DNA of 64,000 nt from Leptasterias polaris (lineage: Eukaryota; Echinodermata; Asteroidea; Forcipulatida; Asteriidae): contig JAZGTN010000150.1 of assembly GCA_037783415.1 (NCBI GenBank), forward strand, positions 1,488,001-1,552,000, read 5' to 3'. The number at the start of each line of letters is the position of its first letter. Within the stretch, counting starts at the first letter, position 1. This document shows, one piece after another, positions 32,738 to 44,255 of this stretch. A program made the position numbers and the translations under genes. A model generated the notes under the pieces. That model was given only the letters and a program-made list of their open reading frames with translations. It did no database searches and was not told where the DNA came from.

Positions 32738-35253
32738 TTGATATCAGCTGACCTCAGTAAGTTACGGCCAATACCACGCAAAGACTTCTCACGTCTCAGT
32801 ATTAAACTCTGGAATGCCCATTCAGTGCGCAACAAAACCACCTCAATTGCTGATGTTGTTATTGATCATGATGTAGATATTTTATTTATCACAGAAACAT
32901 GGCTTGCTCATGATGACTCTGTTATAATTGGGGAACTCACTCCCTTTGGATATTCCTTTCTCAACCACCCACGCCGTAAATCTAACCATGGAGGAATTGG
33001 CATTTTGTTCAAGGCGTCGCTTAAGCTTTGTGTCAAACCAATGTATTATAATGCTGAAACTTTTGAATATGTTTGCATCAAGAATGGTAATAACAGTACA
33101 ACATTTGCTGTTATCTATCGGCCTCCCCCCTCACCTGCTAATGGACTCAAAACAAAGGATTTTCTGGAAGAAATGAATTCATTTCTTATTGATCTCAACC
33201 TTTTACCAATGGATATTGTTGCGCTGGGAGATTTCAACTTACACATTGACACTCCAAATAAACCTGATGTAACTCACTTTAGGAACATACTTTTTTCAGT
33301 TAATTTGCATCAACATGTTCATGATTCTACTCATAGGTATGGTCATGTTTTGGATTTAGTTATTACACGCTCAAGTAATCTGGATCTTATACATGACTGT
33401 TTAGTTCAACGAATTCTAGAATCTGATCACTATGTAGTTATTTGACTTAAACCAAAGGAAACTGAATCACCAAAAGACCACTTCAACTGTCCGCAATTTT
33501 ACCAACATTGACATGGATGCTTTTCGTAATGAGCTTGCATTTGAGCTTGATAGATCAATTACATCAGATCTACACGATGCCAATGATGCCATTCTTGCCT
33601 TCAACAATGCTATCAAAGAAGTGGTAGATGAAATTCATGAAGCTCGCCGGCAACGGCGTCGACTTGAGCGAACCCTTAAGAAACACACCAATGAGGTAAA
33701 TCGTCAGTGCTATCTTTCTCATCACAAACATGTCATTAACTTGATTCAGAAAGCGAAGCAGGAGTTCTTCAATAACGAACTGCAATCTGCTGATATGAAA
33801 AAGGTGTTTCAAATCACTAATACTTTGCTGAACAAAAATAAGACTAAAAAATCACTTCCTGTGTGTGATTCAAATGAGCAGCTGTCCAACAAATTTGCTG
33901 ACTTCTTTGAGAACAAAATTGTCAAGATTCGTAATGATCTTGATAATAACACTGATTTGGCAGACTCCAATCCAATTGATAATGTGTCTGACACTGTTCA
34001 GGCTATAACTATTCTGAATAACTTTGAACCAGTTGATGAAAATGAGATTTGCAAAATTATCTCTCGATCGCCAAACAAGTCTTGTTCTTTGGACGTCTTG
34101 CCAACATGGTTGGTCAAGCAATGCATCAACATCATTGTACCAAAGCTGACTTATATTGCTAACTTGTCTTTATCAACTGGTGTATTTCCGGATGTTTTAA
34201 AGCAGGCTGTCATCAAACCCACCCTCAAGAAACCATCTTTGGATATTAATCAATTGAAAAACTACAGACCAGTTTCTAATATACCCATGTGGTCTAAAGT
34301 CATTGAAAAAGCCATCGCTTCACGTCTAAATGATCACCTTGCTGACAATCCGTCACCGACGCCACGAACTGACACACACGTAGATACCAGTAAAAAGTAG
34401 CTATCGGAGAAATCAGCGTTTAAAGTCGAACGTTTTTTAAATCAAGCTTTCCTACAAAATTCCGGGGTATTTTCAACTAGTTTTCTTATAGTGGGGACTT
34501 GATGCTTTAAACTTCATACATACGGTACTTTTTACTGCTTTTCGTCCTAAATTAATCAGCAATAAAGTAAGAAAGGTTTGTGTCAGTTCGTGGTGTCGAA
34601 AATTTATGCAACCAGGCATTTTCCGTCGCCACGAACTGACACCATCCAATGTATTACAATGCGTGTGTGTCAGTTCGTGAAAATGTAAATCAGCGCGCGC
34701 GCGCTACACACCAAGGTTTGTGTCAGTTCGTGGAAATGTTTTTTCACTTTTGAGGTTTGTGCGCGCCGTGTGTTGCAATGGTAAATTGAACCTTTGTGTC
34801 AGTTCGTGGCGATGAAAATTGTCAGTTTCGGTGCAAAGTTGCCTAGCCTCATCATCGTAATTCAAAAAGTAAAGCTCCTGAATGCTGAAACTTCATGAAA
34901 TTGTAGGCCTTGGTTAACATTGTCTAAACATGCAAAAAACTGAAAACTAAAAAAAAAGTGGGTTTGTACACAGTGTGTCAGTTCATGGCGTCGGTGACGA
35001 ATCATCTAAATGAGACTTTCCAGTCTGCTTATCGCGCCCATCATAGTACAGAGACAGCTTTGCTTAAAGTTAAGAATGACATTATGTGTGCTTTGGATCA
35101 AAGGAGAGCTGTGTTCGTTGTACTCCTTGACCTTAGTGCAGCTTTTGACACTGTTGATTATCAGATTTTCTTAAATCGTCTTTCGGACACTTTTTGCATC
35201 AAGGATATGGCCCTCAATTGGTTCTCCTCATATCTCCAAGCATATAGCATGCC
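32738..35253 (+). pseudogene. Non-LTR retrotransposon (CR1/L2-like) ORF2, broken
   Basis: 32738-33445 encodes an exonuclease-endonuclease-phosphatase domain: LWNAHSVRNK, ITETWL, AVIYRPP, LGDFNLHID and SDHYVV. TGA at 33443 and a frameshift near 33460 precede a helical linker (33513 on) and the start of reverse transcriptase (NQLKNYRPVSNIPMWSKVIE). A 649-bp element interrupts at 34351-34999. RT then resumes with FQSAYRAHHSTETALLKV, VVLLDLSAAFDTVDY and WFSSYLQ and is lost at about 35253, before the FADD box. The first RT aspartate is present; the catalytic pair is missing. The 3' end was probably deleted, since LINEs are normally truncated at the 5' end. The clade is inferred from domain wording only. 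Confidence 0.8.
34351..34999 (+). mobile_element. Non-autonomous DNA element nested in the LINE
   Basis: 649 bp, terminal inverted repeats of about 25 bp starting CGTCACCGACGCCACGAACT (one mismatch), flanked by AATC at 34347-34350 and 35000-35003. Removing the element and one AATC restores the LINE frame (LADNHLNETFQSAY). Inside, GTGTCAGTTCGTGG and its complement recur about six times. No coding sequence. The superfamily is not assignable; a 4-bp duplication fits several. Confidence 0.85.
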
Positions 35254-35311
35254 TAGTATTAAAAAGTTTCTAATTTTGAATCTCAAAACTCCCATTTCCA
35301 ATTTTTTATAG

Positions 35312-35678
35312 GTCTGATAATGCCAGTGGAAAATGACGTAAATGAAGATCAGTGGTTTGTCATACCAGTTGAGGGACCATTACAATTTTTGTTGATTGAG
35401 GCGTACAAAGACAACATAATTTCTATAGACGAACTTGTGAGCACTTTGATTGATTTTCTGAATCAGACTTAACTGTCAACATGAGTAAACGACTATATGT
35501 CACATATGTCCCTGAAGATGGACAGGAAAGGAAAAAAATGCTGAAGCTTGAGACTGAGGTCAATTTCAGAAGCATGAGCATGGAAATTAAAACCAAATTT
35601 TCACTCCCAAGTGATGCACAGTATGCCATCAAAGGCAGAATTGAAGAGCATGTTGAGATACAATATGAAGTTTTTTAG
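35312..35678 (+). CDS. Possible terminal exon or small coding sequence, unknown
   Basis: After a TTTTTTATAG acceptor a frame reads MPVENDVNEDQWFVIPVEGP and DNIISIDELVSTLIDFLNQT to TAA 35470-35472. A second frame (35481-35678) begins MSKRLYVTYVPEDGQERKK. Both look protein-like but I do not recognise them. Confidence 0.25.
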
Positions 35679-35752
35679 AATATTGGTTGCCATCTTTGCC
35701 ATGTCATATATTTTCATTGAGCAATTTGTCACAAATCACAAATACACTAAAG

Positions 35753-36063
35753 CAGGGCTCGAATTTTACACTGGACCACAGGCCCGAGGCCAGTAATTTT
35801 AGTGTTGGGCCAGTAAAGTTATGACCTAACAAGTCCGATGGTCTTGTGTTTTTCAATTGTTGACTTTGGGTCTGATAAATTTACTTTTGATTCTTTGAGT
35901 AATCAAGTATACTCTTCTCTTACTTGTCTCAGTTCGGGTTCATATAAAAGCAGTCAAATGCATGTTAAACTGTGTCAGCAAGTTTTTTTTTCACATTTTG
36001 AATCTGGTCTTGTAAAAAAATGTCTGGTCCAGTAAAGATTTTGAGCTACAAACCCTGTAGTCT
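35753..36063 (+). mobile_element. Second copy of the 30.36-kb MITE, 3' shortened
   Basis: Very similar to 30361-30680 (shared blocks ACTGGACCACAGGCCCGAGG and AAGCAGTCAAATGCATGTTA), lacking the last about 40 bp including the right terminal repeat. Confidence 0.85.
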
Positions 36064-36161
36064 TACATGGTTGCCCCAAACCAACAATATCTTAACTCCA
36101 CCATGCAAAGCCTAAAATCTTGCTCAAGGCCTCTTCAAATTGTTTTTTTCCTTTCCTAAAG

Positions 36162-36440
36162 GTGAATTCATCTGCGATGATCATACTGTCGGTAATGAAA
36201 GAGTTTTGGGTTTTTTAAAACTGGGAGTCCATGCTGCCCATCCACTGGATGGGCTTCATTCAAGGTCAAAGGTGATGGGCTTCAAGGCCAAAGATGAAGT
36301 TTGAAGACCTTTGAAGGTTGACTCATCTGTGATGACCATACTGTCAGCATGAAAGAGTTTCTGGGTTTTTTAACTGGGAGTCCATGCTACCCACCTACTG
36401 GATGGGCTTCAAGGCCAAAGGTGCAGTTGGAAGACCTTTG
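36162..36440. repeat. Diverged tandem duplication, about 150 then 130 bp
   Basis: Two copies of TGACTCATCTGTGATGACCA-like through ACTGGGAGTCCATGCT, CTACTGGATGGGCTTCAAGG and GAAGACCTTTG. Non-coding. Confidence 0.75.
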
Positions 36441-36630
36441 CTACTTAAACAATATTTCACAGAAAAAGGGAAAGTGATGTAGAGCAAAACACAAACACGT
36501 TTTAACAATTAGAATTTTAAGAAATTATACGTCGAGGTGCCCTAATTTGAAAAAAGTTAATCGGAAGAAGAATAGAGACTTTAAAAATGGCATGCTAATT
36601 TTTGTGTACTAAATTACGATTGAATTTTAG

Positions 36631-38008
36631 GATGAACAGAAGACACATTTCGTCGGATTCGGAGGGCGATGAAGAAGACATGATACTTGAAGTATCAGCA
36701 CCATCTCCTCCACAACTCCCAAATCTGCCCACTACTGTGACGCTTTGCCACGAAGGCAACACCTCAAAGACTCCACCACCCGTGCTTACTGTGGCATCTT
36801 CATCCAGTGCAGCCCACAAGGCCCGAAAATCAGCACCCAGTAGACCAGCATCCCTTAGCAGACAGCCCACTTCAGCTCAGGCATCAACTTCTCAGTCCAC
36901 TACCCCAACCAGACCACTTTCACCCTCTCAGAAGGCTCACAGTGACCCCTCCAGCCAGCACACCCACCACACCAACATCACCATCTCTTAGCCAGGAAAA
37001 TGGTATGCAAAACCGTTTTTGTTTTTTACTCTGATAAAATATGCGCTCTGGGAATGTTTGTTAAACCCAATTTTATGCATAGAATTTTGATAAAACCGAT
37101 TTTTCATGTCGCAACAAAATATGTTCCTAATGTCTACAGTCATCCAACTTTTTTTGCATTTCGATTGAAAGAGTGAAATGTATTAAGATTCGAGGTCAAA
37201 GACCTTTTACATTGACAAATTTTATCAAGAAATTTGGATGGGACACAAATCATAGATTTGTCCCTGCTTTCCCCTCCCCCCCCCCCCCCTCAAGGATCTT
37301 GCCGTTGTATATAAATTGTCAAAAGCTGTTATAAAAATGTTTAACAATTGTTGCTTTTAAAGTTTAACCTACACAGCTTCTTAAATTTCCTGATGTTTAC
37401 CGTTTACTTTTCGTTCTTCTTTATAATTCAGGCTCCTGCATTTGAACTTGGGCCCAGTGAGGAGTCAGACTCTGAACCCCAGCCACAGGTTGCAACGGTC
37501 GTGAGGGTATAGGCCTAAAGTTGTAATTCAATATTACTTTAAATTGGTAATTGATCATGGTATGTTAGCAGCATTCATAGTCACTGATTTTTACACAAAC
37601 AAAATTAGAATGGAACATGTAACACTATTGCCTTCGATTTTACACAATGCGAACGATACCTTTTTTTATCAAGCGGCGTACACTACTAACAGGAGGTAAA
37701 GTGACATGTGGGAGATGGTTATACTGGGGGTGGGTGATATATGTAGCTAGCTCTCAATGCCAATCCAGAGGTCTGTAGTGGCATTCAAGCCCTGGTTTAG
37801 TTGAAAAAATTCAGTTGTTAAATGTATGTTGCAAACTTCATCAGAAGCAGAGGAAGTGAACACTCTGAAGCGCAGGGTGAAGCAGCTGGAGATGAAACTA
37901 GAGGCACAAGATCAGCTGATATTGGAGCTAATTCAACCAGGCACCTCTCGCTCATCACATCCATTCAGCATTGGCAATAAGTCTTTTAAGCTATTTGCTA
38001 TTTGGTGA
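36631..38008 (+). CDS. Possible three-exon gene with acidic and coiled-coil segments
   Basis: Exon candidates: 36631 (after GAATTTTAG) to about 36990, acidic RRHISSDSEGDEEDMILEV, then Ser/Pro-rich; 37432 (after ATTCAG) to about 37505, SEESDSEPQPQ; and about 37826-38008, a coiled coil EVNTLKRRVKQLEMKLEAQD. A diverged SINE B-box (about 37780) precedes the last. The arrangement resembles the N-terminal part of BEN-domain or transposon-associated proteins, but no domain is certain. A poly-C tract lies at 37271-37289. Confidence 0.25.
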
Positions 38009-38423
38009 CTAAAAGATCCGGCTAAGCTTGAAGGGAAGAGCTGGAAGGGATGGTGAACAAAGAAGGAGACCATTGCTCTGCACCACCAAATTCCATTCCA
38101 AACTAACAAAAAAAAATATAATAATAAAATAAAAACATATGTGAGAAAGATTAGAAGATAGAAAAAAAATTAAAATAATGTGCGACAGATTTGTACACAA
38201 GGGCAAAAAATGTGTGACGGAGTTAGACATATGTTTCATAAAGATATGAATAGCTGTAACGTATGTAAGAAGGAAAAGGAAAAAAATTTAAAAAAAATAA
38301 ACAAATGGGTCGAATGTAGTGAAACATTGTTATGTAACAATAAACCAGTCATGCGTGACCGGGGCGCACATCAGCGCGATGCTGGCCACAGTCATGCCAG
38401 TCGTATCTGGAACCTGAACCTGT

Positions 38424-39555
38424 GTGAACGTTTGTCTCTGTCCACGCTCCAGGCCACCGAGGTGCGGCTCAAACACTGTCTGCATTGGTAAATATAGTAG
38501 ATACAACAATACCAAGTCTACAATCAACAGTCACTATGACGCCCTGCATAGTATTGACCCTTCACCGCTGACAACGTGGAACCACTGGGAAAGGTCTGAA
38601 GTTCAAGATGTCAAGGTCAAGCGGGTCATGGTTACCAAGCGCAAGTCCGTTGACCAGCTTATTACAGAACTTTATAACGATGTCAACAAGCCTTGCCAAG
38701 GTACTACATTTATGGAACACATGTTTGTGGCGTCATGGCAATCAAGTCAGTTCCAGCAACTAAAGGAAAATCTTCCAACTGGCTGGGTAGTAATGGTGAT
38801 GGACTTTGCCAAAAATAGAACTGTGCACTACCAGGACGAAATAAAGTCGGGCTTCTTTGGCCAGCGGCAGATGACACTCATCCAACTGTTATCTACTACC
38901 GTGATACCCTTGATGGTAAGGTGAAACGAGAATCCCATGTCTTCATCTCTGATGATATAAAGCACGACTTTCATGCAGCTAACCATTTCCTGGAAACTTC
39001 CATCGCAACACTGCAGCACATGCTTGAAATTAACAAGATTGTTATCTTCAGTGACGGTTGCGGAGCACAATATAAAAGCAAAGGCCCACTGGCTGACATA
39101 AGCCTGAAAAAAGTGATCACTGACCGCAACTATTTTGGCTCCGAGCATGGGAAGTCTGCATCGGATGGGGAAACTGGTGTTGTCAATCGAGCAGTCGATC
39201 GTGCTATTGTTGGAAGACAAGTAATCATCAACAACTCCACAGACATGGTGAACTGGTGCAACGATAATCTCTGTGCATCAAATGCAGAATTTACTTGAAG
39301 GTTTTTCCTGGTAGAAGTGATCAACCATGACCGCCCTGAAACAGATGTTCGTACCATTGCGGGAGTATTAAAAAGGAAGTTTCATCAGTCAGGAGTACAG
39401 GCACAGAGTACCACATCATGGTGAGGAACCTGTCTTGCTTCTGTGAGGGTTGCCAGAAAGATAATGGAATGTGTCTAAATGAATCATACATGTACATCAG
39501 CAAGTTCAAACCTGTGACCATTTCCCGATCATTGTTGTCATCAGACAGCAACGGC
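38424..39555 (+). pseudogene. DDE-like transposase gene, family 3, frameshifted
   Basis: From about 38500 the frame reads HYDALHSIDPSPLTTWNHWE, LPTGWVVMVMDFAKNRTVHY and GQRQMT. A one-base loss near 38878 shifts it to HPTVIYYRDTLDG, VFISDDIKHDFHAANHF, IVIFSDGCGAQYKSKGP and YFGSEHGKSASDGETGVVN. It stops at 39296. Further pieces, including a cysteine motif (CFCEGCQKDNGMCLNESY), run to a GTGAGT donor after 39555. The acidic positions in MDFA, SDD and SDGC look like an RNase H-like triad (inference). I know the pattern as a recurring uncharacterised protein family of marine invertebrates. Confidence 0.5.
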
Positions 39556-39668
39556 GGTGAGTAAAACCATAAACCTTTATCACTTGTACAACCAACTTTG
39601 GCACCTGTGTTATAAGAATTTTTCAATGGGGTATACACCATTGAAAAAAATGTTGTAATACAGAAAAG

Positions 39669-39688
39669 GTACCCGACTACCGGGTACT
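39669..39688. repeat. Short hairpin
   Basis: GTACCCG and CGGGTAC flank a 4-base loop. Confidence 0.5.
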
Positions 39689-39718
39689 TGTCCTTCCAGT
39701 CTCTGTTTGGTTATCAAT

Positions 39719-39759
39719 GTAACCGACCGACTTATTCAAATTACTTGCCAGTCGGTTAC
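39719..39759. repeat. Hairpin repeat, copy 1
   Basis: GTAACCGAC and GTCGGTTAC flank a 23-base loop. The whole unit with its CGTACAT tail recurs at 40081. Confidence 0.7.
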
Positions 39760-40080
39760 GTACATATTCAATATATTTGCGTTCTGGTACCCCCATGTTC
39801 TTTAAAGTATTAGCATGGTTTCATGATCGGGAAATAGAGTAACGTTTTAACAATTTTAGGAATTTTAGGGGCTTGACAGATTAAATGATGAACTGAACCA
39901 CATGCTTTGAGGAGCTTATACTCTAGGATAGAACATGTTACTTGTGTGCGGGCCAGGCGCTCAGCACACCATTGACAAATGGGAAATACTGGGCATTCCG
40001 TTCGCACGCAAAGATCTTCCCATTCATTGTCTTTGGGTTAAGATCACAACAAAGCTATTTTCGCAATGTGATTTTATACT

Positions 40081-40121
40081 GTGACCGACCGACTTATTCA
40101 AATTACTTGCCAGTCGGTTAC
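40081..40121. repeat. Hairpin repeat, copy 2
   Basis: Nearly identical to 39719-39759 (GTGACC in place of GTAACC), same orientation, 362 bp downstream. Confidence 0.7.
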
Positions 40122-40556
40122 GTACATGTATATACTTGCATCGATTCGTATCTGAATGCTGCACGCAATGAACTGTGGGACCATGTGTAGCGGGTTGCTC
40201 GTGCCCCGTGTGGTGAGTGAGAGCCATTCCTGCACCACGAGCCACGGCGACAAGAGCTAAACCGTTTCGTTCCTTAAGTTCTCTTGGTTCAATTCAAATT
40301 TTGTGGTTCATTTTGTTGAAGTATTTAGACAACCAGCTCTAGCTTCGTTCCAACAACTATTCTTGACATTTTGGGTGAGTGTCTTGTGTTATTTGTGGGA
40401 AGTTATTTGCAGTAAAAGAATTGGGTTATCGTTCACCCCGAAATAGAAATTTGCTAGACATGACTCGCAGAGATAAGAAATGATTCGTAGTCTTACATGT
40501 ACCCTGGGCTTACCTGTTTAGTGTATCATATTAAATTGTGGTAAAAGAGAGGGTAC

Positions 40557-41361
40557 TTGCAGTCTGTCAAATCTGCAGAAAACATTCTATCTCTTAACAT
40601 AGTTCTTCATCATCTCCAAGTCAAGCTTAATGTCTGGAAAGATGATCCATCTGGTCTGTTGGAAGGGGAGGAAGCATTCGAGGGAGCAAAAGTTGTGAAA
40701 GACAAAATATATGAATGCTTGATGGAGCCATCTGATGAGGTGATGATAGAGGGCATAGTGCATTCAAGCACTTGAGTTGATCTGCTGTGCAATATTAATT
40801 ATTCTTGAAAGACAGTGCAAAGATAATCTTCCTGGTGGAAAGTACTGGCAACCCAGCGAAATGGTGAAAGATAAATTTGCAAATGTCCCGGCAACTAATG
40901 TAATTGGAGAGCGGGATTTTGCCCTCCTTGACATGCTGGTAAGGCAGAAGCCATCAACCCGAACAATTACTCTGGAAGCCATAGTGATGTGGACCAACAA
41001 TAAGACTACAAAATGGTTGGATGGTTTGGATCAGCTAACAAAAGATAAATATATGGACATAGCAAGGAGGCACGCACCAGAAGTTCTGCAGAAATACCAT
41101 GATAGAATGAACGAGATCCAAAAACAGCGATGGGAAAGTCTGCAGGGAAAACATCGGGCTCGAGATGCTAAAGAAAGAAAAACTTTGAATGACGCGGTCA
41201 AACAAACGAGTGACATCTTCCAACAAGGTGGACTTTGGATTTCTGAAGAGAAAATAAATGCAGAGTATGAGAAGATGACGGAGACGAGAAATCCGACGAG
41301 AAATCTTCAAACAGCTCGTCTTCCATCAAAAAGTTCTCAAATCCAAAACGCCTCATTGTGA
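40557..41361 (+). pseudogene. Family-1 transposase-like gene, copy E, C-terminal third
   Basis: The first frame reads SVKSAENILSLNIVLHHLQV and DKIYECLMEPSDEVMIEGI. A one-base shift near 40768 leads to ALELICCAILIILERQCKDN, LPGGKYWQP, NVIGERDFALLDMLVRQKPS and IVMWTNNKTTKWLDGL, then a charged helix and GGLWISEEKI. The start overlaps the end of copy C (IESTKSILELNELF) and the rest aligns with copy D, so it ties the copies into one family. The end has CASL-type tail residues and TGA at 41359. The next gene starts 27 bp on. Confidence 0.6.
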
Positions 41362-41388
41362 GCTTTTTCAACAAAACTGGCTGTGCAG

Positions 41389-43104
41389 GTGACTAATATA
41401 GTCAACAGTAACTCTGCAGACAACACAGACCTTGTTTCGTTATACAACGCTACCGACTCTTACCAAAACATGACGAAGGTGTTCGGCATCTACAAGGATG
41501 AGGTGGTAAAGATGCAGGAGGTGTCCCAAGTAAGTTTTGGGGGGAGCTCAAAGGTTTGCAGAATTTTTCTTGCAGGTGACTACGAGTTCCTCACCAAGAC
41601 ACTTGGGCACATGGGACCTAACGCCACATATCCATGCCTTTGGTGCTATGTTCCCCTGCAGGCACTTGGACAAGGAGGACCAGCTCACACCCCTAAGTTG
41701 CGCATGGATGATGGGCAGTTTGAGGTAAACCCAAATTGGTATAAAAGGCGTGAGCCAGAGGACCTAGTGCAGGATCTTGCTGACAATAAAGCAGATCCCA
41801 GAAGAGGAGGAGACACTAGGGCCAATGGCTCATACCATCATTCCATGGCCTTTGACCCCATTCTGCCCATCATTCATGATGTCAATCACATAGTCCCACC
41901 AATTTTGCACATTATGTTAGGCCTTGTTGTTCGGTTCTACAGAACTGTAGAGGATCTAACCAAGAAGCATGACCGGGGTACTCTAAGTGACAGGGATGAA
42001 GATCTAAATAATAGATGGGAAGTTGCCTCTGTACAGGCTGATGAAAGTGAGAGGGATTTTGTGGAGGCCACAAAGGAACAGGGATTCCAGGAGAAGCTTT
42101 TGCAGGGGTTTCAGAAAGTTCAGCAGGGTAGAAGGGGAAGGGGTGCTAGTGACCCCTGTGCATTACCTGCCTGTGCGTTGTCAGTAATGTCACATGACAC
42201 AATAGGTAATGTACAGTGGGTCCAGTGCGATACCTGCGGGATGGATGACGACAGTGGATGGTTCCACACAGACTGTGTCGGTTTAAGGGGTATCGATATT
42301 GAAGGCATGGCTTTTGAATGCCCAGTTTGTAAGGGGGATGTTGAAAGTGTAGCAGATGTCGTTCAAAAACAGGTGGTGGTTGTCGAAAGACACAGAAAAA
42401 TGGTAAATGAACTAAAAGAAAGAAAAAACACCACCAAAAAAGAGTTGGATAAAACTTACGCTGAAGTAAAAGTACAGATGGGCCCTCTTGAGACCAAACT
42501 AGAAAACGTGTTGGAAGTAAAGCTTGGAGTGAAAAAACAGGCGTATCACTCCCAATGCTTTGTGGGAAACCACTGTCATAAAATGTTGAACTGCTCTGAT
42601 CAAATAATCGATGTTTTAGAGGGGTTTCCTTAAGAAATAAAATTAAGGGAACTCTTTCGAAGACTTCAAAGTATTTTTTCCTACACTAAGGCGCGTTTTT
42701 TAACGGATCAGGAGGTGCTAACCCTTTCAACTGAATGCTGGGACCTGGGGGAGTGGTTCCCAAGAAATTTTCCAGGTGAAAGAATTCCACCTAAGCTGCA
42801 TATGCTGATTTGCCATGTTCCTGAGTGCGCTGATTCCTGGAATACTTTGGGCCTACTCAGTGAACATGGCATTGAAAGTATTCATGCACAGGTAAATGCA
42901 GATGAACGTATCTTTGGTTGCGTTAGAGATACGCAAGAGCGACTAAAGCTAATTTTTTCTAACCATGGGCAGCGGCTTCTAGCCAACAAAAAACTTGTTG
43001 CTGTTGAGCAAAGAAAGTGTACTGATGAGAATTGCGGTGGAAGGTACAAAACTGTAGATAAAGTGAAAAGGTGCCAAAAATGTTGTAAAATTTATGAAGC
43101 TTAA
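41389..43104 (+). pseudogene. Transposase-like gene (family 2) with embedded PHD finger, one stop
   Basis: Open from an acceptor (GCTGTGCAG) at 41388 to TAA 43102-43104, with a single in-frame TAA at 42631-42633. Counting from a GTG at 41383: FLAGDYEFLTKTLGHMGPN (63-81) with the CLWC pair (85-88), HTPKLRMDD, HDVNHIVPPILHIMLG (165-180), a PHD-type finger (259-319: CALPAC, WVQCDTCG, GWFHTDC, FECPVC), a coiled coil (about 330-375) and AYHSQCFVGNHCHKML (387-402). After the stop come IPPKLHMLICHVPECADSW, LGLLSEHGIESIHAQVN and a C-terminal CTDENC...CQKC zinc ribbon. GDYEFL and ESIHA may hold catalytic acids (inference). PHD fingers bind histone tails. Confidence 0.6.
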
Positions 43105-43173
43105 TGTTTGCTATATGCATGTATTGAACATAACTCAGTTTGAACTGCTGAGATGGCATAGTGCGTATTTACC

Positions 43174-43506
43174 ATGAAATCTAAATGTAATATGCAACAA
43201 AAATACAGAGAAAACTTAAAGGAAATAAGATCAAAGCTGAACAAAACACCTAGGAAAGTTAAACGCTTAAACCAAACAATAAAAAGGAAGGAAGCGACAA
43301 TAAGACAGTTGAGACAGACACTTCGTGAAGGCAGTTTGGCAAAACAGCTTTCAGAAGCCAAGAAAGAAATACAAAGGTTGAAAAAATATTAGCAACGAAT
43401 GAAGAAACTCAAGTCTAAGCATCGTCCTGCTCAAGAAAACATGACTACATTAGCCAGCACGATGAAACAACGAGATGAAACAATCAGCAATCTAGAAAAC
43501 AACTGA
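43174..43506 (+). pseudogene. Coiled-coil fragment
   Basis: MKSKCNMQQKYRENLKEIRS, TIRQLRQTLREGSLAKQLSE and further heptad-like sequence, with TAG at 43390-43392 and the end at 43504. It may be the N-terminal coiled coil of family-1 copy C, which starts about 750 bp downstream. Confidence 0.35.
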
Positions 43507-43683
43507 GCCACTTGTAGCCCATTTTCTAGAAAAATGTGAGGTTTAACCCCTTATTTTTATGGCCCAGTTACACAATTGTTAGGTTTAAGGATTAAGTAAG
43601 AATTATTACGCCCTTATTACTTGCCTCATAGACATAGACATGTGATGACGCAATAAAACAGTGCTCCGTGAAAATTATAAAAA

Positions 43684-44097
43684 TTCAGCTAAATACTCTC
43701 CTCCATCTCCACCAATCAACTCTCCATGTGAGTATATACCAATGGCGTGAGCGGTCGACAGCGCCCCGAGCCTGATAGCGTAGGCGGGTGCTGCGCGGTC
43801 AAGGCGGCCGTACAAAAGCCCGTCCCTAGGCACTGTGGTATCCACGGTGGCATAGGGAGGGCCCGGGTGCATTGAGCCGTCGAGGGGTAATTCCTCTGGC
43901 TGCATATGCCCCGTAGGGATGTCTGGGTGCACTGAGCCGTGGAGGGGTAATTCCTCCGGCTGCGTGTGCCCCGAAGAGGTTCCTGCGGTGGCCACGGTGA
44001 GCTCCGTAACGAAGCCACGCTTGGCCGACCGACCTCTTTTGGGTATAGCAAATACAAATAAATACAGCAAACAAGACTTTTTTTTTGGCGTGGCCAT
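43684..44097 (-). CDS. Unidentified small protein with internal repeat
   Basis: From MATPKKKSCLLYLFVFAIPK: a basic start with a possible signal anchor (LLYLFVFAI), then two copies of a segment of about 22 residues (GHTQPEELPLHGSVHPDIPT, GHMQPEELPLDGSMHPGPPY), then a Gly/Ala-rich end. GC-rich compared with its neighbours. The frame extends to a stop at 43675-43677. No family recognised; it may be part of an inserted element. Confidence 0.25.
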
Positions 44098-44255
44098 AAT
44101 TATATATTCAAAGTGAAACATTCAATGCACAGAAGAGGGTGGTGACCCAGCACATTTAACAGGAAACACATTACATTCAGATGCAACAACAAAATTTTAT
44201 CATCATTATCAGGGGTTTCAAATTACAATTGTAAGTAGGCTTAACGAAAGTTGGG

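Noticed and set aside
36595..36870. Minus-strand frame opposite the acidic exon
   Set aside because: Shadow of a low-complexity plus-strand exon, without splice or domain support.
40557..43104. Copy E and the PHD-bearing gene as one protein
   Set aside because: Copy E has its own stop at 41359-41361 and the link would need an unsupported intron; kept as separate entries, with the adjacency as a finding.
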